64,000 nucleotides of DNA from Drosophila miranda (GCF_003369915.1 NC_046674.1:24307657-24371656); one strand, 5' to 3'. Positions 35,101 through 47,499 are shown, counted from the first letter of the stretch. Notes: a model not told the origin generated them from the sequence alone. Program-made: numbers and translations.

Positions 35101-38100
35101 AGAAATGCTGGCCCTGTTTTGAAATATTATTATCTTTATACACGTTTGATGCTGTTTCTGCTGGCTGGGTGTACTCATTTACTTAAGTAAATTTATTCTT
35201 GTCTGTCCGTTACTCTTCTCCCTTGCCTATTCCATTGCTGAAGACGTTCCAAGAGGATCATGGAAGCGAGTCCTCGGTGTTGTTGGCGTACTAGGAGAGT
35301 AATACTCGTACCCTTTTCTTAAGTAGGTGCCTGGCTGTCCGTTACTCTTGTCATTTGCTTATTTCTTTGCTGTATCTTCTCAAAAGGAGGATCATGGAAG
35401 CGAGACCCCGGTTTTGGTGTGTTAGGAGTGTGTCTGTGCCTTGTATCCGTCATTCTAGGCTGTCCGTTACTCTTCTCCCTTGCCTATTCAATTGCAGTAA
35501 GAGGAGGATCATAGAAGCGAGTCCGCGGTGTTGTTGGTATTGTTGTTGGTGTATTAGGAGAGTAATACTCGTACTCTTTGCTTAAGTACGTGCCTGGCTG
35601 ACCGTTACTCTTCACCCTTGCCTATTCCATAGCTATACACGCTCCAAAAGGATCATAGGAGCGAGTCCTCGGTGTTGTCGGTGTATTAGAAGACTAATAC
35701 TCGTACCCTTTTCTGAAGAAAGTGCCTAGTTGTCCGTTACTCTTGTCATTTGCCTCTTTCTTTGCTTTCAACGCTCGAAAAGAGCATCATAGAAGCGAGT
35801 CTGCGGTGTTAATCGCGTGGCTCTGTGGGAATTAAAACTACCAGTGGATGATTAATGAAGTGAAAGCCCAACCAAAGGTAGCCCCAACCAAAGGTAACCC
35901 CTCCCGAATGGTAACCCCAAACCGAAAGCTATGTACTCTATAGTGCACGTAGATGGATCTTTCTCTTTGTGGGCGGCGTTTGAGGAAGTTGGGCTGCCAG
36001 CAAATCTGCATTTATCAAATTGACAAATGCAAAAGACTCCATTCAGCGGTGCACACACGCGTGTCTCTGTCTGTGCGTATTCTTTGGGCGTTACCGTGAG
36101 CTTTTCTTTCCTTTCTTCTGCGGAAAAAAGTTGCATCTCTTTTTAGATAATTTCCTGTGGAAATTATCTTTCTGTCAAAACATTCCTTTTCACAACATTC
36201 GCATGAATAACGAACTGGGCGTGGGGTGGAGGTGGAGGCGGTGGAGGAGGAGGAGGAGGTGGTGGAGGAGGCGGAGGTGCAGGCGGAGAGCCATTCGTTG
36301 GCTGTTGGCTCTTAATGTTGCCTCCGGGTGCATGCAACATTTAGCATGCTCCACCTTTGGACTCCTCACCCTCACCCCCACCCCCCCCTCCGACCCCCAC
36401 CATCCGACTACGTATAATTATACAAAACGTAGGCTAAAATGTTGCATGGGAGATTTTCCTATTCGTTTTGTGCCTGCCTGTGCCTCTGCCTGTGCCTTCG
36501 TCTCTGTCTCTGTCTCTTTCGCTGCTTTCTTCACGAACAGGGCGGCTCTTTTAGGCGTAATTAAAATTACTCGACTGCAAGCGGTGCAGAGGCGGTGGAG
36601 GCGGTGCAGCGGTGGAGGAGTGGAGGCGGTGGATAGGGCATGGGGCGTATGTTTATGCTGCAAAACACGTTCCGTGCAACTTTCAAGAAGTCTTCCTGGT
36701 CCGCGAGGAGGTTGGAGGTCGTCTCGTCTCGCTCGTCTCGTCTCAGTCGAAATGCTTTCTGCCTGATGAAGTGACGACAGCGACAGCGACACCGGCACAG
36801 ACTTTTCAAAAGTGTTGCACATGTTTTCTTCACTCATTTGTTCGGCTGCCAAGATGTCTGCGGCAAGTTGTAACAATCCCCCCCCCTTCCCCCCCCCCCC
36901 TGCCCCCGCGCCACGCCATTGAATGACAATTTCAAAATGCGCAAAAATGTGCGAAAATGTTTCACACATAAATAGCACAGAGGGGGACGGGGGGACGGAG
37001 GGGCGCAGAGGGGGGCACCCCAAAGAAAATAAACATTTTCCTTTCCATTGGCATCAATATTTTTGTGAGGCGTAATTAGCAGCAGCCCGGGGGGTGGGGC
37101 ACCGGGGGGAGGGGTGTCGGTGTTTGAATGCGAAACATCTGCTAATGGAAAATCGTGGAATCCCAAGAACCAGGGCGGCCTACCGAACTTTAGGAACTCC
37201 CCGAAACCCCAAAAATCTGTAATCATTTGTGCCGCTGATTATCTGTGAATACTTTTGGGCATGTATGCCCATGTATGCCCCTTCAACAGGCTCTCCGTCT
37301 GTGTGATTTGTGCTGTGCAACCAGATCTCTGACCGAAAGTCCCAGCCACAGCCCCAGGGGGCAGACGGGTGGTCCGCGTCCGCGTCCGCGTCCGAGTTCG
37401 ATGAAAATCTGTAAAATTAATTAAGTGCGAGGCGATGGGGAGTGCGAGAGGAACTAATCTCAATGGCAATCGCAGTGGTCCAATATTTGTACAAATTTCT
37501 CTACAGCCTGCTGTACGTACGTATATCTCTATTTGTTCGCGGCGGGTGGTGGTGCCTGCCTGCCTGCCTGCCAATTGAGTCATGTGTTGCACCGTCCAGC
37601 GTCCAGCGTCCGAGTGGAGTGCCCTGTGGCTCCGTCTGAGGCAGGGGCAGGGGCTGGGGCAGAGGCAGGGGCACCATTTGTTTGTTTCCATTCGAAGAGG
37701 GCTCGCCCGCCCGTGCATTCCTGTGCATTTTTGAAGTGCACGGCAAGGGCCATTAAATAAAATCCAAATCAGAAACAGAAACAGAAACAAAAGCGAAACA
37801 ATTCTGAAAACGATTCAGATTTAATTGCATTTTTCTGACCTGAAAAGTAAGCCAAGAGCCAGAGCCGAAGCCAGAGCCAGTACCACTTTTGTGCAGTCGA
37901 AAAGAAAATCTTGTGTTCCAGCAAATGCCTGGGAGAGCCTGCTGTGTTGACCCAATAAATAACCCCAGTCCCCGGCCCCGCCCCGCCCCCTTTCGTTGCT
38001 CATTAAATGAGCCGCCGCCCCACGTCACGGGCAGATGTTGCTGCCGGAATTTGAATAATGCCAAAAGGCCCAAAGGCAACGAGCCGAAGGGCGGCTCGTA

Positions 38101-41100
38101 GGAGAAATTATTTTCAATCTACGTGCGAATTAAAAAAAAAGAAGAAGTCACCCCAGTGGGTGGTGGGTGGTGGGTGGTGGTGTGATTGCTGGCTTTCGCT
38201 TGCTGGGCGCCTAATTAAAACTCATTACCATAAGCATCAGAACTTGAGCAAGCCACAGACCAGGGCCGGCCCGGGCCGGACGACAGAGACGGAAGGGACT
38301 GCCAGACAGGAAATTTAAATCAATTCACAAACGAGCCAAAAAGAGAGAGAGGGAGAGGGAGTGCGGGAGCGGGACAGGAGACAGGAGCGGCTACCAGGTC
38401 GTTTAACCTTTTCTTTGGCTAATGCAATTTCCTTGCCAGACGGCGGCATTTTCTGCTTTCGATACCCTGTACTTAAGGGGTGTCTGTGTTCCAGCCACAG
38501 TTCCAAAAAGGACTATTTCGGGAATAATAAACTTGATCGCTTTTCACAGTTTCCAACGTGGATTATCCCATCAAGAATCCCATCCCAGAAGGAGTTCTTG
38601 TTGTGCCCCAAAGCATCGCTAGTAGGCTCCTATTTGGGGGTCCTCCAAACAGAGTTGGTTCCATCTATGGAGCAGAGGGCATCGCTTGGTCGGCTACCCA
38701 GCTCCAGCTCCACTGCAGCCTTGCTTCTGTTGCTGTTTCTTTTTGGCTTCCGCTTTTTTGGGGTTGAATTTGCCTGAAATTTCCGCACTATCCCACCCCG
38801 CTGCCCGCTTCCTGCCGTGTGGCAGTCACCCACCCCTGCAGCATAGTAAAAGTGAAAGCTACATGCGTGCAACGACCCCTTTTTCCTATGCCCCGTATGC
38901 CCCGTTCCCTCCCTCTTCCGTCTGCCAGCGCGCTCTCCCGCTCTCCCGCTCCTTTGGCAGCTCTCTGCTCGCTTGAAACTCGCTCTTATCTATCCCTCGC
39001 TCTCGCTCTCGCTCTGTCTGGCTATTCATTTTCCCTTTTGCACTGTTTGCTGTTGTTCTTTTCGTCGTCGAAAAGTTTTCGGCCACATGTGCAACAGTTT
39101 TGCCGTCGTCCTGCTGGCGGCTTCTGGGCGCCTGTTCCCGTGCCGGCTCGCATTTTTGTGCCAGGCCAAAAAGGACGAAGCGATGAGCGAGTTTTGCTCT
39201 CCCTCGCTCTCTCTCGCTCTCTCTGTGCTTGAAACTCAACTTAAAAGTAAAGTTTGCACAGCATTTCAATAGAGAGTGGCGTAGGGGTGGGGGCAGGGGC
39301 AGGGGGCAGGGGCAGGAAGCTTGAGTTTTAGTTTTTGGCGTCTGCTTTTGTCTTGCTGCAACTTTTCTGTTGTTTGTTGCCGTTTCCACTTGCCGGCTCG
39401 GCTTTGTTTCCGTTTCGGGTTCTGGGTCCGGGTTCTGGGGCTCGCGCCAACTTTTTGAAATGTTTGTTGTTGTGCGCGCCTCTTTATCTCCAAGTGGAGC
39501 ACAAAGAGTGGAGCCACGATGGGGTCGAAGGGGTGTACAGGCTGGAAAACAGAACTGGGACACATACTCGGAATCCCATACAGAGTGCATCAATGGGAAA
39601 AGCAATCAGTGCCAAGGAATACCTGCAATTATCGATATCCTGCACACTCGTACAGCCTTTTAATGGAAGCCATATCCCCCCGCCATACACCTACCATATT
39701 TTCCGGCTTGTACATTTCCCCAATTCAAACCAGAAATCTGTGTATCGATGTTACAAGCCCGCACAGCAGAAAGCATAACGAAAATGTGCGTGTGAGCAAG
39801 TCGCAATCACAAGAAACACGAGATGAATGAAATCAACAAAGACAATTGACACTCACAGGAAAAATGGCGGGACACTCCACCAAGTACATTGTAAAAAGTC
39901 TTCCGCTTAACCGAAAGTGCTGATTGGTGCTTTGAACCCATTCTTATGCTCTGAGAGTCAAATGGCATGTTTGGAGCATCGGAAAAAGTGCAAAAGCGCA
40001 AGAGAAATAATTTGCAGCTCTGCGAACATATATCCTTGGTTTTTCTTGCCCCTAAAGAGTCGTAGCATAGTACCATTGAAGAGCACAGAATTTCGGTGGC
40101 TTTGTTTATCACTACGTGTGGGTGTTGGGTGGTGTTTCGTGTGGGTTTTGTGGGTGGCAGCTACTCGTAAGTTTCGGTGTCAAGCACCCTGTTGAGTGCC
40201 AGTTAGGGCCAGCTTTTGGCACTCTCTGAGAGTGCTTTGCTCCCTCTGTATCTGTGCAGAGATACGTGTGCCGAAAGTATACCGGATGCCGGTTACCGAC
40301 TACCGACTACCGGCTACGGCACTCTGGGCGCCCATTCCTCACTCACCCCAATTGTTGGGCTCGGCCTTCCTTCTGGCGGGCTCTTCGTTATCGCGGCTGG
40401 ATATTGACTGCGATACGCCTGCTAAACTTTCGCACCCTTTTAGGGCCCTCAGGGGTGGACGTGGTCTCGTCTCGTCTCGCCTGTCTACGGGCGCCGCTGG
40501 GGCAATTGCTTCCTTCGTTTGTTGATCGTTACAGTAAATCATTTGAAATGAAATTTCACTGCCACTTCCACTTCCACCTCCGCTTCCCTCCCCCAGCTGG
40601 AAACTACGAGTAAGTGGATTGCGCGTAGGAAATGGAAAACATGTGACCATCTCCCAACCCCTCTACTGCTGCCGCTGTCTCTCTACTCTTTAAGGGGGGT
40701 GAATGGGATATTCCTGGGTGGTTTTTGGTTACTTTTTTGCTTGTGCCAGCCAAAGCTTAAGTTTTCTATTAGACAACAGAGCCACGGCAGGGCCACGGTA
40801 TGGCAGGGTGATTTTCACAGCGTCAGCTAGAATAAAAAGGGAAACCGTAAGCCATATCCGTAAGTTGAGGTCATTTATTATGCTCATGACACCTTCCCTG
40901 GCATCCAGCCTCCAGCCTCCTCCTCCTCCTCCCCCCTCGAACTGGCATTCCCCTTGGTATTGCCGCCTCATGGCCACATTTGTTATCGGGAATCGTCTCT
41001 GGTACACCCATTGTTGTCTGCTAGCAAAATTATGCATCAATTCATAAAAATGGCTGGCAACAGTCCCGTTACTTTAATGCCGTTACAGTGTTTATCGATT

Positions 41101-44100
41101 GCAGCCTAGGGATGGGAGAGAGCCGAATGGATTTACCACAAAATGACTCGAAAAGAAGGGATATATGGATACATTCAGTGATGGACGATTAGCCGGGACT
41201 CCATTGCCATTAGTTTTATTTGTATGTGCTTCGTAGATACTTCTTGTTCTTGTTTCAATTATGCTCCTAGCTCGCTGTCGAGCAGTTCCATCCTACCGCA
41301 AATTCAATTAACCCCCGAAAATGGTCTCCGCACCAAAGCACCAACGAAATCTGAGCAAAACATGGCCCAAACGACACACAATTAAAACGGGGACCACAAA
41401 CTGTGAGCCAATTTAGATAAGCCCAAGGATATGTGTGTGTGCAGCCCCCAACCAGCCTCGGCAACGGCCACGGCAATGGCAACCCCATCTGGGCAAACGA
41501 CTGCCTCTGCGCCACACTCCATTCATATCTTGTGCAACATAACAATTAGTAGAGACCATAAAACGAGGCGGCCGGAGTGGGATGTTTTGGGAGCACGGAG
41601 CCGGGAATCGAGTTGAAGTTGAAGTTGTTTACATTCCCTATTCGAAAAATGTGCACTAAAGTATCTAAAATTATAAGAGAAGAATACAGAGCAGAACGGA
41701 AGGGAGCGAAAGGGCGCGGAAGGGAACGGAGCGGAATAGGGGGGCACATGCATATGCACTCCCGCTCCCGCAGATGCTGTGCCCTGCAGATGAGGCATGC
41801 AACCTGCCACCGGGCAACGGGCACCGGGCACTGGGAATTTATGACTACAGTTTAGAGTAAATACCGAAAAATCTCAATTTGAGAACCGAAAATATACGAA
41901 CTTCCAACTTGTGTTTGCCTTCAATTAGCGTGGAACTTTCGGCCTGGCCCGGCATCTAAATAAACAGAAAACCGAACCAGCAGAAGCTATAAAAAAAACA
42001 CCAGCCCCCCCCCCTGACGAGTCTTCATGGTCTCCAAAATGAATCCATCGGTGCATGGAACTAATGCACTCTCCCTCTCCCTCGCTCTCTCTTAAGAAAT
42101 GTGTTAAATGTTTGCGTAAATAAAACAAGCAGAGAACCTGGAATTCTCAAACAACATCACATCTCCTACTGCCCGAGCCGGAGCCGGAGCCGGAGCCGGA
42201 GCCAGGGCCACGCCCATAGTCGTCTGGGTCTTGGGTTCAGGGCTGGGCTTCGTTTGTGTTTTTCCGCTTTTCCTGGGAAACGCTGTTGGCTGGTCAGGCT
42301 TTGGTTTTTTGGTATTTGGTTACCATGTCAAGTGGCAGGTTACCCCTCGAACCCCAACCCCACTGCCAGGCCAAGAGTTCCTGGAATGTTGATACTCATA
42401 TTATGCATGCCCCTTCAACGGCGACTACCTATAGAAGAATTCGTTTAGGAATTGGTCTAATGCTCATGCAAACAAATTGCATTTGTGGGGAAACAGAAGC
42501 CAACGATGTGTGAAAATGGAATGCATAACAGATCTTCTCTCTTTTCTCTCTCGGAACATTTATTAATGCCATCTCTCGTTTGTTGTCTTCCCCGTAGAAC
42601 GCGTCCTGCGCTACTGTGAATCCCCGTCGGTGGGTACCTGCTGCACCTACAACATGGAGACCCGCATGGCGATGCAGTCGCGCCAGCAGCTCGAGGGCCA
42701 CACCAAGGAGCAGATCACCCGAATGTCGGGCATACTGGCCAGCAAGGCTGTCAAATTCAATGGTAAGTCACTCAGCGAGCCACTTGAAGGGGACCTCCCC
42801 GCCTCCCCGCCGATTAGCGATGGTTTTTCGGGCTGCCCCACGCCACCGTCACCGCCACAATCGTGCGGGCCTCGAGTTACAGACAATGTCAAGTGGCAGA
42901 CGACAATGCGGATGTTGTTGGGATCTCAGCGGATGCAGCATGCAACAGAAATACAAATAAAATCGAATTCTAAACATTTAGTCGGGCGGATGTGCGCCAT
43001 TTTTCCCATCCCCCATTCCCCCAGTCCCCCCCCCTCACTTTCTGAACATTTCTCTCTAATTTGATTTTCCTCTCGCTCTGTGTCTATCTTGCAGATATTT
43101 TCAGCGAACTGCTGGTGGAGTCGAAGGCCCAGTTCCACACGATGTTCATGCGTACCTACGGAGTGATCTACCAGCAAAATTCGTACGTCTTCTCGGATCT
43201 GTTCAAGGAGCTGGAGAACTACTTCGCCCGCGGCCGGGTCGATCTGATGGAGGTCATGGACAAGTTCTTCAACACGCTCTACCAGAAGATGTTCACCGTC
43301 CTGAACACCCAGTACGCCTTCGACGAGAAGTGAGTCCCACACGAAACAAAGACAAACGTGTGAAACCGCAAAGTGTCTCGGGCTGTCAGCCAGCGACGAT
43401 GGAACTTTGACATGGCCCAGAGGCAGGGGGCAGAAGGCAGGGGGACCGGTGTGCAATTTCAGTTGACGATTCAATATACTTTTACTCAGAGATCCATACG
43501 CCCTAAAGTGGCTTTTGTTTTGTGTGTTTTTGTCTGAATTTGATTGCGGTTAATACGCTTAAAGCATAGAGAAAACGACTCCGCGACTCCATCCTACACG
43601 CATCAGAGATCTCTCTTCTGCCCACAGTGTAAAGGCAGGCAACCCACCCAATCACATAGAGCCATCCGATCCGATCCGATCCGAACCGAACCGAAACCGC
43701 ACTTAATGCCAGTTCCTGTTCCTCAGTTGCTCTCATTTCCGCAGACACAACCACACACACAGAAAAACATTGCGCCCTCTTGGCTCATTGCCCTGGAACG
43801 GTCTAGGGATGAGGAAGGAGTAGGGGTCGGGGGCAGGGGCAGGGGCTACTCCGGTAACCAACGACTTGGCCAAATGACTTTTGGTGCTGCCCCAGACCCA
43901 GCCCCAGCCCCAGCCCCAGGACAAGGCTCGTGTTACCCACGCGCTTTCCCAACAGCACATGGCGCGGCGGGCAACTATTTTTATGATTTTTCCGCATAAA
44001 ACAGTGTGTGTGTGTGTGTGTGTTGTGTGTGTTGTGTGGAGCAGGCCAAGGCGCAGGCGATGGCGAAGGCGAAGGCGTTGAGCCATGCCATTTACAAGCG

Positions 44101-47100
44101 CAGATTTCCGCTAACAAGCAATGCAAATGTGTACATTTTTCCTTTAATTGCACTTCTCCCCTCCGTAGATACATGCGGTGCGTCAGCGAGCACATGAAGG
44201 AGCTGAAGCCATTTGGGGATGTGCCGGACAAGCTATCCGTTCAGATCAAACGCTCCTTTGTGGCCACACGCACCTACGGACAGGCCCTGGCCACGGCGGC
44301 CGATGTGGCCAAGAAGGTTCTCAATGTGAGTTCTGGCCCAAAGATTTAGAAAAAACACCATTTAATATCTCTCCCTCTCTCCCCCTTTCGTCCCCTAGAT
44401 CCGCCTCAATGCCGACTGCACGGGCGCGTTGACCAAGATGCAACACTGCGGCGCCTGCAAGGGATACACGGAAAAGCCCTGCACCAACTACTGCGTGAAC
44501 GTGATAAAGGGCTGCCTCCACTACCAGCACGAGTTCGACGGCGAGTGGGAGAACTTCGCCCTGGCCATGGACAAGGTGGCCGAGCGTCTCCTCGGCTCCT
44601 TCAACATCGTCATGGTCGTGGAGCCCCTGAACATCAAGATATCCGAGGCCATCATGAACTTCCAGGTGGGTTCTGCTCCGCCCTGTTCTGGCGTACATCT
44701 CTGGCAGGCGGCATTAGCATAAGCCAATGAATGGCAATTTGCAACTCGTTTTCGGCCACAGCAGCTGCCGGTTGACTCTTTAAGACTCTGCGTAGTGGGA
44801 TTTTAAATTATGCTCGCATAAAACTGTCATGGTCGCGGATTGGTTTATGGACGAGACCCCAACCGGGGGGAAACCCGTGAGAGACGGCAGCAATTGAGTT
44901 TCGGGGCAAATGAAATATACAAACGAGTATTCTAAAATGAATTTGTTGCCTCATTAAACATACACTCGCACTCTGGGATCGCGTTTAGAGGTAGAGGTCA
45001 TGGAGATACCAAGATTGGTACGCAGATGGGAAGGTGTGATCGCTGGGCACCACTACAGATGTTTCCCGGACTCCTGAGAGTCTCCTCCTTCCGATCTAGT
45101 CGACAAAACTATCCCCCGATCGAGATACTCAGTGGGCTGGAAAGCGACTCCTTCTGGCTGCCACATGAGGCTGTGTGCCATGACATTTACACAGAATTCA
45201 GAAGAATAGTTCGCAGATGAATGGCCATAACTTATTGAATTCTGATCACTGATATATGTATATATATTTTAGCCCGCCCTCCGAGGTCTTCTGGCCAGAT
45301 GATGTGCTTTCCTGTTTGTTTTGTGTGCCATTTGAGCGATTTGATTTATTTGGACAACATTTGGCTCGCATATGAATTTAATTTATATTTCCATATCAAA
45401 TTTATACATTTCTCGCTTCATTCTTCGCTGCCTTTTGTTGTTACCTATTGTTGTTGTTGTTGTTGTTGTTGTTGTTCGGCATTTTGCTTTTAATGTGTTT
45501 ACTTTTGGCAGTATGTATTTGTTTGTTGCTTTTTGTTGCCCGTTAAAGGCTATTTTGGCAAAATGCGAAATAGTTTTTAATTTTAATTTGAATTCTTATT
45601 CATTTTCCTCTCCTCTCCCCTCCTCCCCGACTCCGACTCTGTCTCTGTTTCTGGCGGCTGCCTAATTTGAAGTTGGCCGAAGCCGCTTTTGATGATTGCA
45701 ATCTCGTGCGGATTGGCTTGGCCCTCGAAGAACGGGATATCCAGCATTTACCACTTGACCCCACCCGACCTAACCTCTTCCATTGCGGGCACAAACAAAA
45801 CATACATCAACCGTAGACTGTAAACCGCGAGTGGCTGATGGATGGGTATCGTATCCCCACGTAGGGGAAGGAGATGGGGATGATAAGACAGTAGTCGGAC
45901 AGGCAGAGGTCTCTGATCGCTCGAGTGGCTCTCACTGAGTAGCTGGTGGCAATCAATTCTTATCTGCGGAATGGGGGATAGGTCAATAGAACCTATTAAT
46001 AGCCATTCAGAGGCTATATTCCAAGGGGTGTTAATGAAATTGATTCTGAATGTGTGACCTTTGAATGGGGATTTTAATGAAATTTAATTTCGAACTCTCT
46101 GTTTTCATTGCAGGACTCTGGCCAAGACATCACCAACCGCGTGTTCCAGGGCTGCGGCAGACCCACTCTGAGACGAGCCAAGCGTTCCGTTCACCCCAAG
46201 CTCCAGGCAGTCCAGGAACTCCATGTGGAGAGCCCCGCCGAGGCGGACACCCTGGACATAGACGCCACATTGGATGAGGCGATTGTGCTGCGAGAGCGGA
46301 GAGCTGCAGAGCCAGGCTCCCAGGAAAGCTCCGTCTCACAGCAGTCCCAGGAGCAGGGCGTGGGCAAGAATGGTGGAAACAATGGTGGAGCTGGAGGCGG
46401 AGGAGGAGGAGGAGGTGGCAGCGGTGGTGGTGGTGGTGGCGGTGGCGGTGCAGGTGGCGGTGGCAACAACCGTCGCCAACAGCAGCGTCGGAAGCAACAA
46501 CAGCAGCAGCGACGCAAGCAGCAGAACAACCGCAACGACAACGACGACGATGAGAACGAGAGCGGAGGCGGCGGACGCGAACCGATACTGGACAGGATCG
46601 TGCGGGACATTCGGCAGCGGGTGAAGGAATACAAGAAGTTCTGGTCGAATCTGCCGCACTCCATATGCAGCAATGAGGACATAGCTGCCAGCTCCGATGT
46701 GGATGTTTTGTGCTGGAATGGACACACCATCGATAGGTACGACACCAAAAGATAGCAGCACGAGTACGCGAGTTACCAGAGCCGTGTTTAACACATCATT
46801 TCCCCTGTAGATACATGCACTCGATCACAACGGAGCACGGCTCCAACCCGGAGTTCAGTGGCAACCCGGCCAACACCCGGCAAACGGCTCAGATGTCCTC
46901 GCAGCTGTTCCACCTGAAGAACGCCGTCAGCCACCTGCGCAATGCCTACAACGGTCAGGACGTGGAGTGGAGTGAACAGGGTAGGTCGACAGAAAATTCA
47001 ATAGGGCACGCCCACTTATTCCTAATTCGTTTCTTTTTGTTGTTCTGCAGAAGAGCCGTATTTGGGCAGTGGAGCTGGTTCGGGTTCCGGTTCAGAGGAC

Positions 47101-47499
47101 GACGAGGACGATGACGAGGGCTCCGGCCTGGGTCCTTTCGAGCCGAGCCACAAACCCGATGTGGACCGACCCTCGGTGGATGCCGACAACGATGACGACG
47201 AGGATGGCCATCCTCAGATTCCCACACACACATCCCGGCCGAATGTGGACGAGAAGAACCCCTTGGTCCACCCTACGCACTTCGACCATAACGATCTCGA
47301 CGATGATCAGCATGGTGAGGGCGACGACGACGACGAAGAGTTGGAGGGACGCCATGGCGACGGCGATTCGAATGCCGATGGCGACGCCACTCGCTCGTCC
47401 AGTGCACCGGAGAAGATGACGCTACGTCGCGCTCTGGTTGTCTATTTGCTGCCTCTCTATATGGCGTGGTTCGGTGGCGTCTGCGCCGATTTGCTGTGA
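15368..47499 (+). CDS. dlp: Glypican Dally-like (complete gene through first 3' cassette)
   Basis: Eight coding exons (15368-15680, 42598-42762, 43095-43329, 44169-44325, 44399-44665, 46114-46736, 46811-46980, 47051-47499) join in frame to 792 residues; D. melanogaster Dlp is similar in length. Glypicans are GPI-anchored heparan sulfate proteoglycans on the cell surface that shape Wingless, Hedgehog and other morphogen gradients. Visible parts: signal peptide with a leucine core (about 20-45); a cysteine-rich globular core (80-560); the glypican signature CGACKGYTEKPC..GC at 307-329; a furin-type RRAKR site at 399-403; an internal Gly/Gln/Asn-rich insert (about 445-520) unlike vertebrate glypicans; clustered Ser-Gly glycosaminoglycan sites followed by acids (650-669); and a hydrophobic GPI tail (771-792). 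All junctions have GT-AG borders. Exons 6-8 are repeated twice more downstream. Confidence 0.95.
21700..22700. repeat. 1-kb AT-rich degenerate tandem array in dlp intron 1
   Basis: Recurrent words TTTAATTTAAATATGAAAATAT and GAAATATATTTAATTTAAA variants return about every 25-45 bp with many substitutions, while flanking intron DNA is GC-balanced. It looks like an old, diverged AT minisatellite. No coding potential. Confidence 0.7.
22951..22982 (+). repeat. (GA)n tract
   Basis: A nearly perfect GA run of about 16 units, continuing imperfectly to 22992. Such tracts bind GAGA factor and CLAMP in flies. Confidence 0.85.
23164..23192 (+). repeat. Poly-G run
   Basis: A run of about 29 G residues. 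Homopolymers of this length are both G-quadruplex-capable and unreliable in assemblies. Confidence 0.85.
24139..24154 (+). repeat. Poly-C run
   Basis: About 16 consecutive C residues, G-rich on the minus strand. Confidence 0.85.
25040..25330 (+). repeat. Dispersed repeat, two diverged tandem units
   Basis: Unit 1 (about 25081-25200) and unit 2 (about 25213-25320) share ATCTCAGAGACT, AAGGCTAGAG and AACCAAATTT, then CCACACTCCT and AATTTCG followed by a C-rich run. From memory, very similar sequence is scattered through obscura-group genomes, usually as partial tandem copies; I cannot verify this here. No coding capacity. Confidence 0.65.
25336..25612. repeat. AT-rich minisatellite (AATAATTATTCAATAAAAATC-type)
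   Basis: A unit of about 21-38 bp with the words ATAATTATTCAATAAA and AATCAAGAATAATAAT repeats about eight times, becoming more regular toward 25610. It directly follows the dispersed repeat at 25040-25330 and may be its variable tail. Confidence 0.7.
27159..27181 (+). repeat. Poly-G run
   Basis: About 22 consecutive G residues; same caution as for 23164-23192. Confidence 0.85.
27906..27970 (+). repeat. GGGGGGCACGGA minisatellite
   Basis: About five units of 13-16 bp (GGCACGGAGGGGG type), differing in the length of the G run. Confidence 0.8.
29898..29943 (+). repeat. (CTAGCC)n hexamer array
   Basis: About seven units of CTAGCC. Superficially telomere-like, but fly telomeres are retrotransposon-based, so this is an ordinary microsatellite. 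Confidence 0.85.
35200..35830 (+). repeat. About 130-bp minisatellite, five units
   Basis: The phrase CTGTCCGTTACTCTT (or close) recurs at 35203, 35335, 35460, 35598 and 35730, spacings 132, 125, 138 and 132. Each unit continues with a TTGCCTATTCCATTGC-like segment, an AGGATCAT(G/A)GAAGCGAGTC core, then GGTGTTGTTGG and AGAGTAATACTCGTACCCTT, a short palindrome-like tail. Units differ at 10-20 percent of positions. Confidence 0.85.
36236..36290 (+). repeat. GGTGGAGGAGG-type purine tract
   Basis: A run of GGA/GGT triplets in intron 1, similar in composition to the Gly-coding part of dlp exon 6 but not in a coding context. Confidence 0.7.
42173..42205 (+). repeat. (CCGGAG)n hexamer array
   Basis: Five units of CCGGAG near the end of dlp intron 1, about 400 bp before exon 2. 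Confidence 0.8.
42598..42762 (+). CDS. dlp: dlp coding exon 2
   Basis: It codes residues 105-159, with the conserved GTCCTYNMETRM double-cysteine segment. Borders are TAG at 42595-42597 and GTAAGT at 42763. Confidence 0.93.
43095..43329 (+). CDS. dlp: dlp coding exon 3
   Basis: It codes residues 160-238, a helical segment typical of the glypican core (HTMFMRTYGVIYQQNSYVFS). The donor GTGAGT at 43330 splits a Lys codon. Confidence 0.93.
44169..44325 (+). CDS. dlp: dlp coding exon 4
   Basis: It codes residues 238-290, beginning YMRCVSEHMKELKPFGDVP. The acceptor is at 44166-44168. It is separated from exon 5 by a 73-bp intron. Confidence 0.93.
44399..44665 (+). CDS. dlp: dlp coding exon 5 with the glypican signature
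   Basis: It codes residues 291-379 and contains the PROSITE-type glypican cysteine pattern C-x2-C-x-G...P-C-x2-Y-C...G-C. This is the last single-copy exon: everything downstream in the gene is triplicated. It ends in phase 0, so it can join in frame to exon 6 of any of the three cassettes. Confidence 0.95.
46114..46736 (+). CDS. dlp: dlp coding exon 6, cassette 1
   Basis: It codes residues 380-587: furin-type RRAKR, the GSQESSVSQQSQEQGVGKN segment, a long Gly run, a Gln/Arg/Asn-rich basic stretch, then a Asp/Glu stretch and conserved core sequence to CWNGHTID. The Gly run is encoded by GGA/GGT repeats and is prone to length change. Confidence 0.95.
46811..46980 (+). CDS. dlp: dlp coding exon 7, cassette 1
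   Basis: It codes the end of the globular core (RYMHSITTEHGSNPEFSGNP and onward). Phase 2 in, phase 1 out. Confidence 0.94.
47051..47499 (+). CDS. dlp: dlp coding exon 8, cassette 1: GAG attachment and GPI signal
   Basis: Residues 644-792. Ser-Gly sites at 650, 654, 656 and 668 sit in an acidic context, the usual heparan sulfate priming arrangement. A long Asp/Glu/His-rich stalk and the C-terminal hydrophobic GPI signal follow. Confidence 0.95.

Larger units (their letters stand above)
15681..42597 (+). other. dlp intron 1 (26.9 kb), no nested gene seen
   Basis: A GTAAGT...TAG intron typical of a developmental gene with distributed enhancers. I found no credible nested coding gene or RNA gene on either strand. 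The open frames present are products of CT/GA, G-run or Gly/Pro-type low complexity. Annotated repeats inside it are listed separately. Other simple tracts include CT/GA tracts (16256-16295, 16899-16922, 19003-19030, 26357-26405, 30216-30248), GGAGT repeats (28896-28922) and CCGCCTG repeats (34461-34510). Confidence 0.8.

Noticed and set aside
35200-35830. CRISPR-like array of regularly spaced repeats
   Set aside because: Whole units repeat, with no unique spacers, in a fly intron; it is a minisatellite.
46191-46794. Minus-strand open frames of 152-185 residues opposite dlp exon 6
   Set aside because: Antisense of the Gly/Gln-rich coding exon; they contain Pro, Leu and Val runs only. They are repeated in units 2 and 3 because the exon is.
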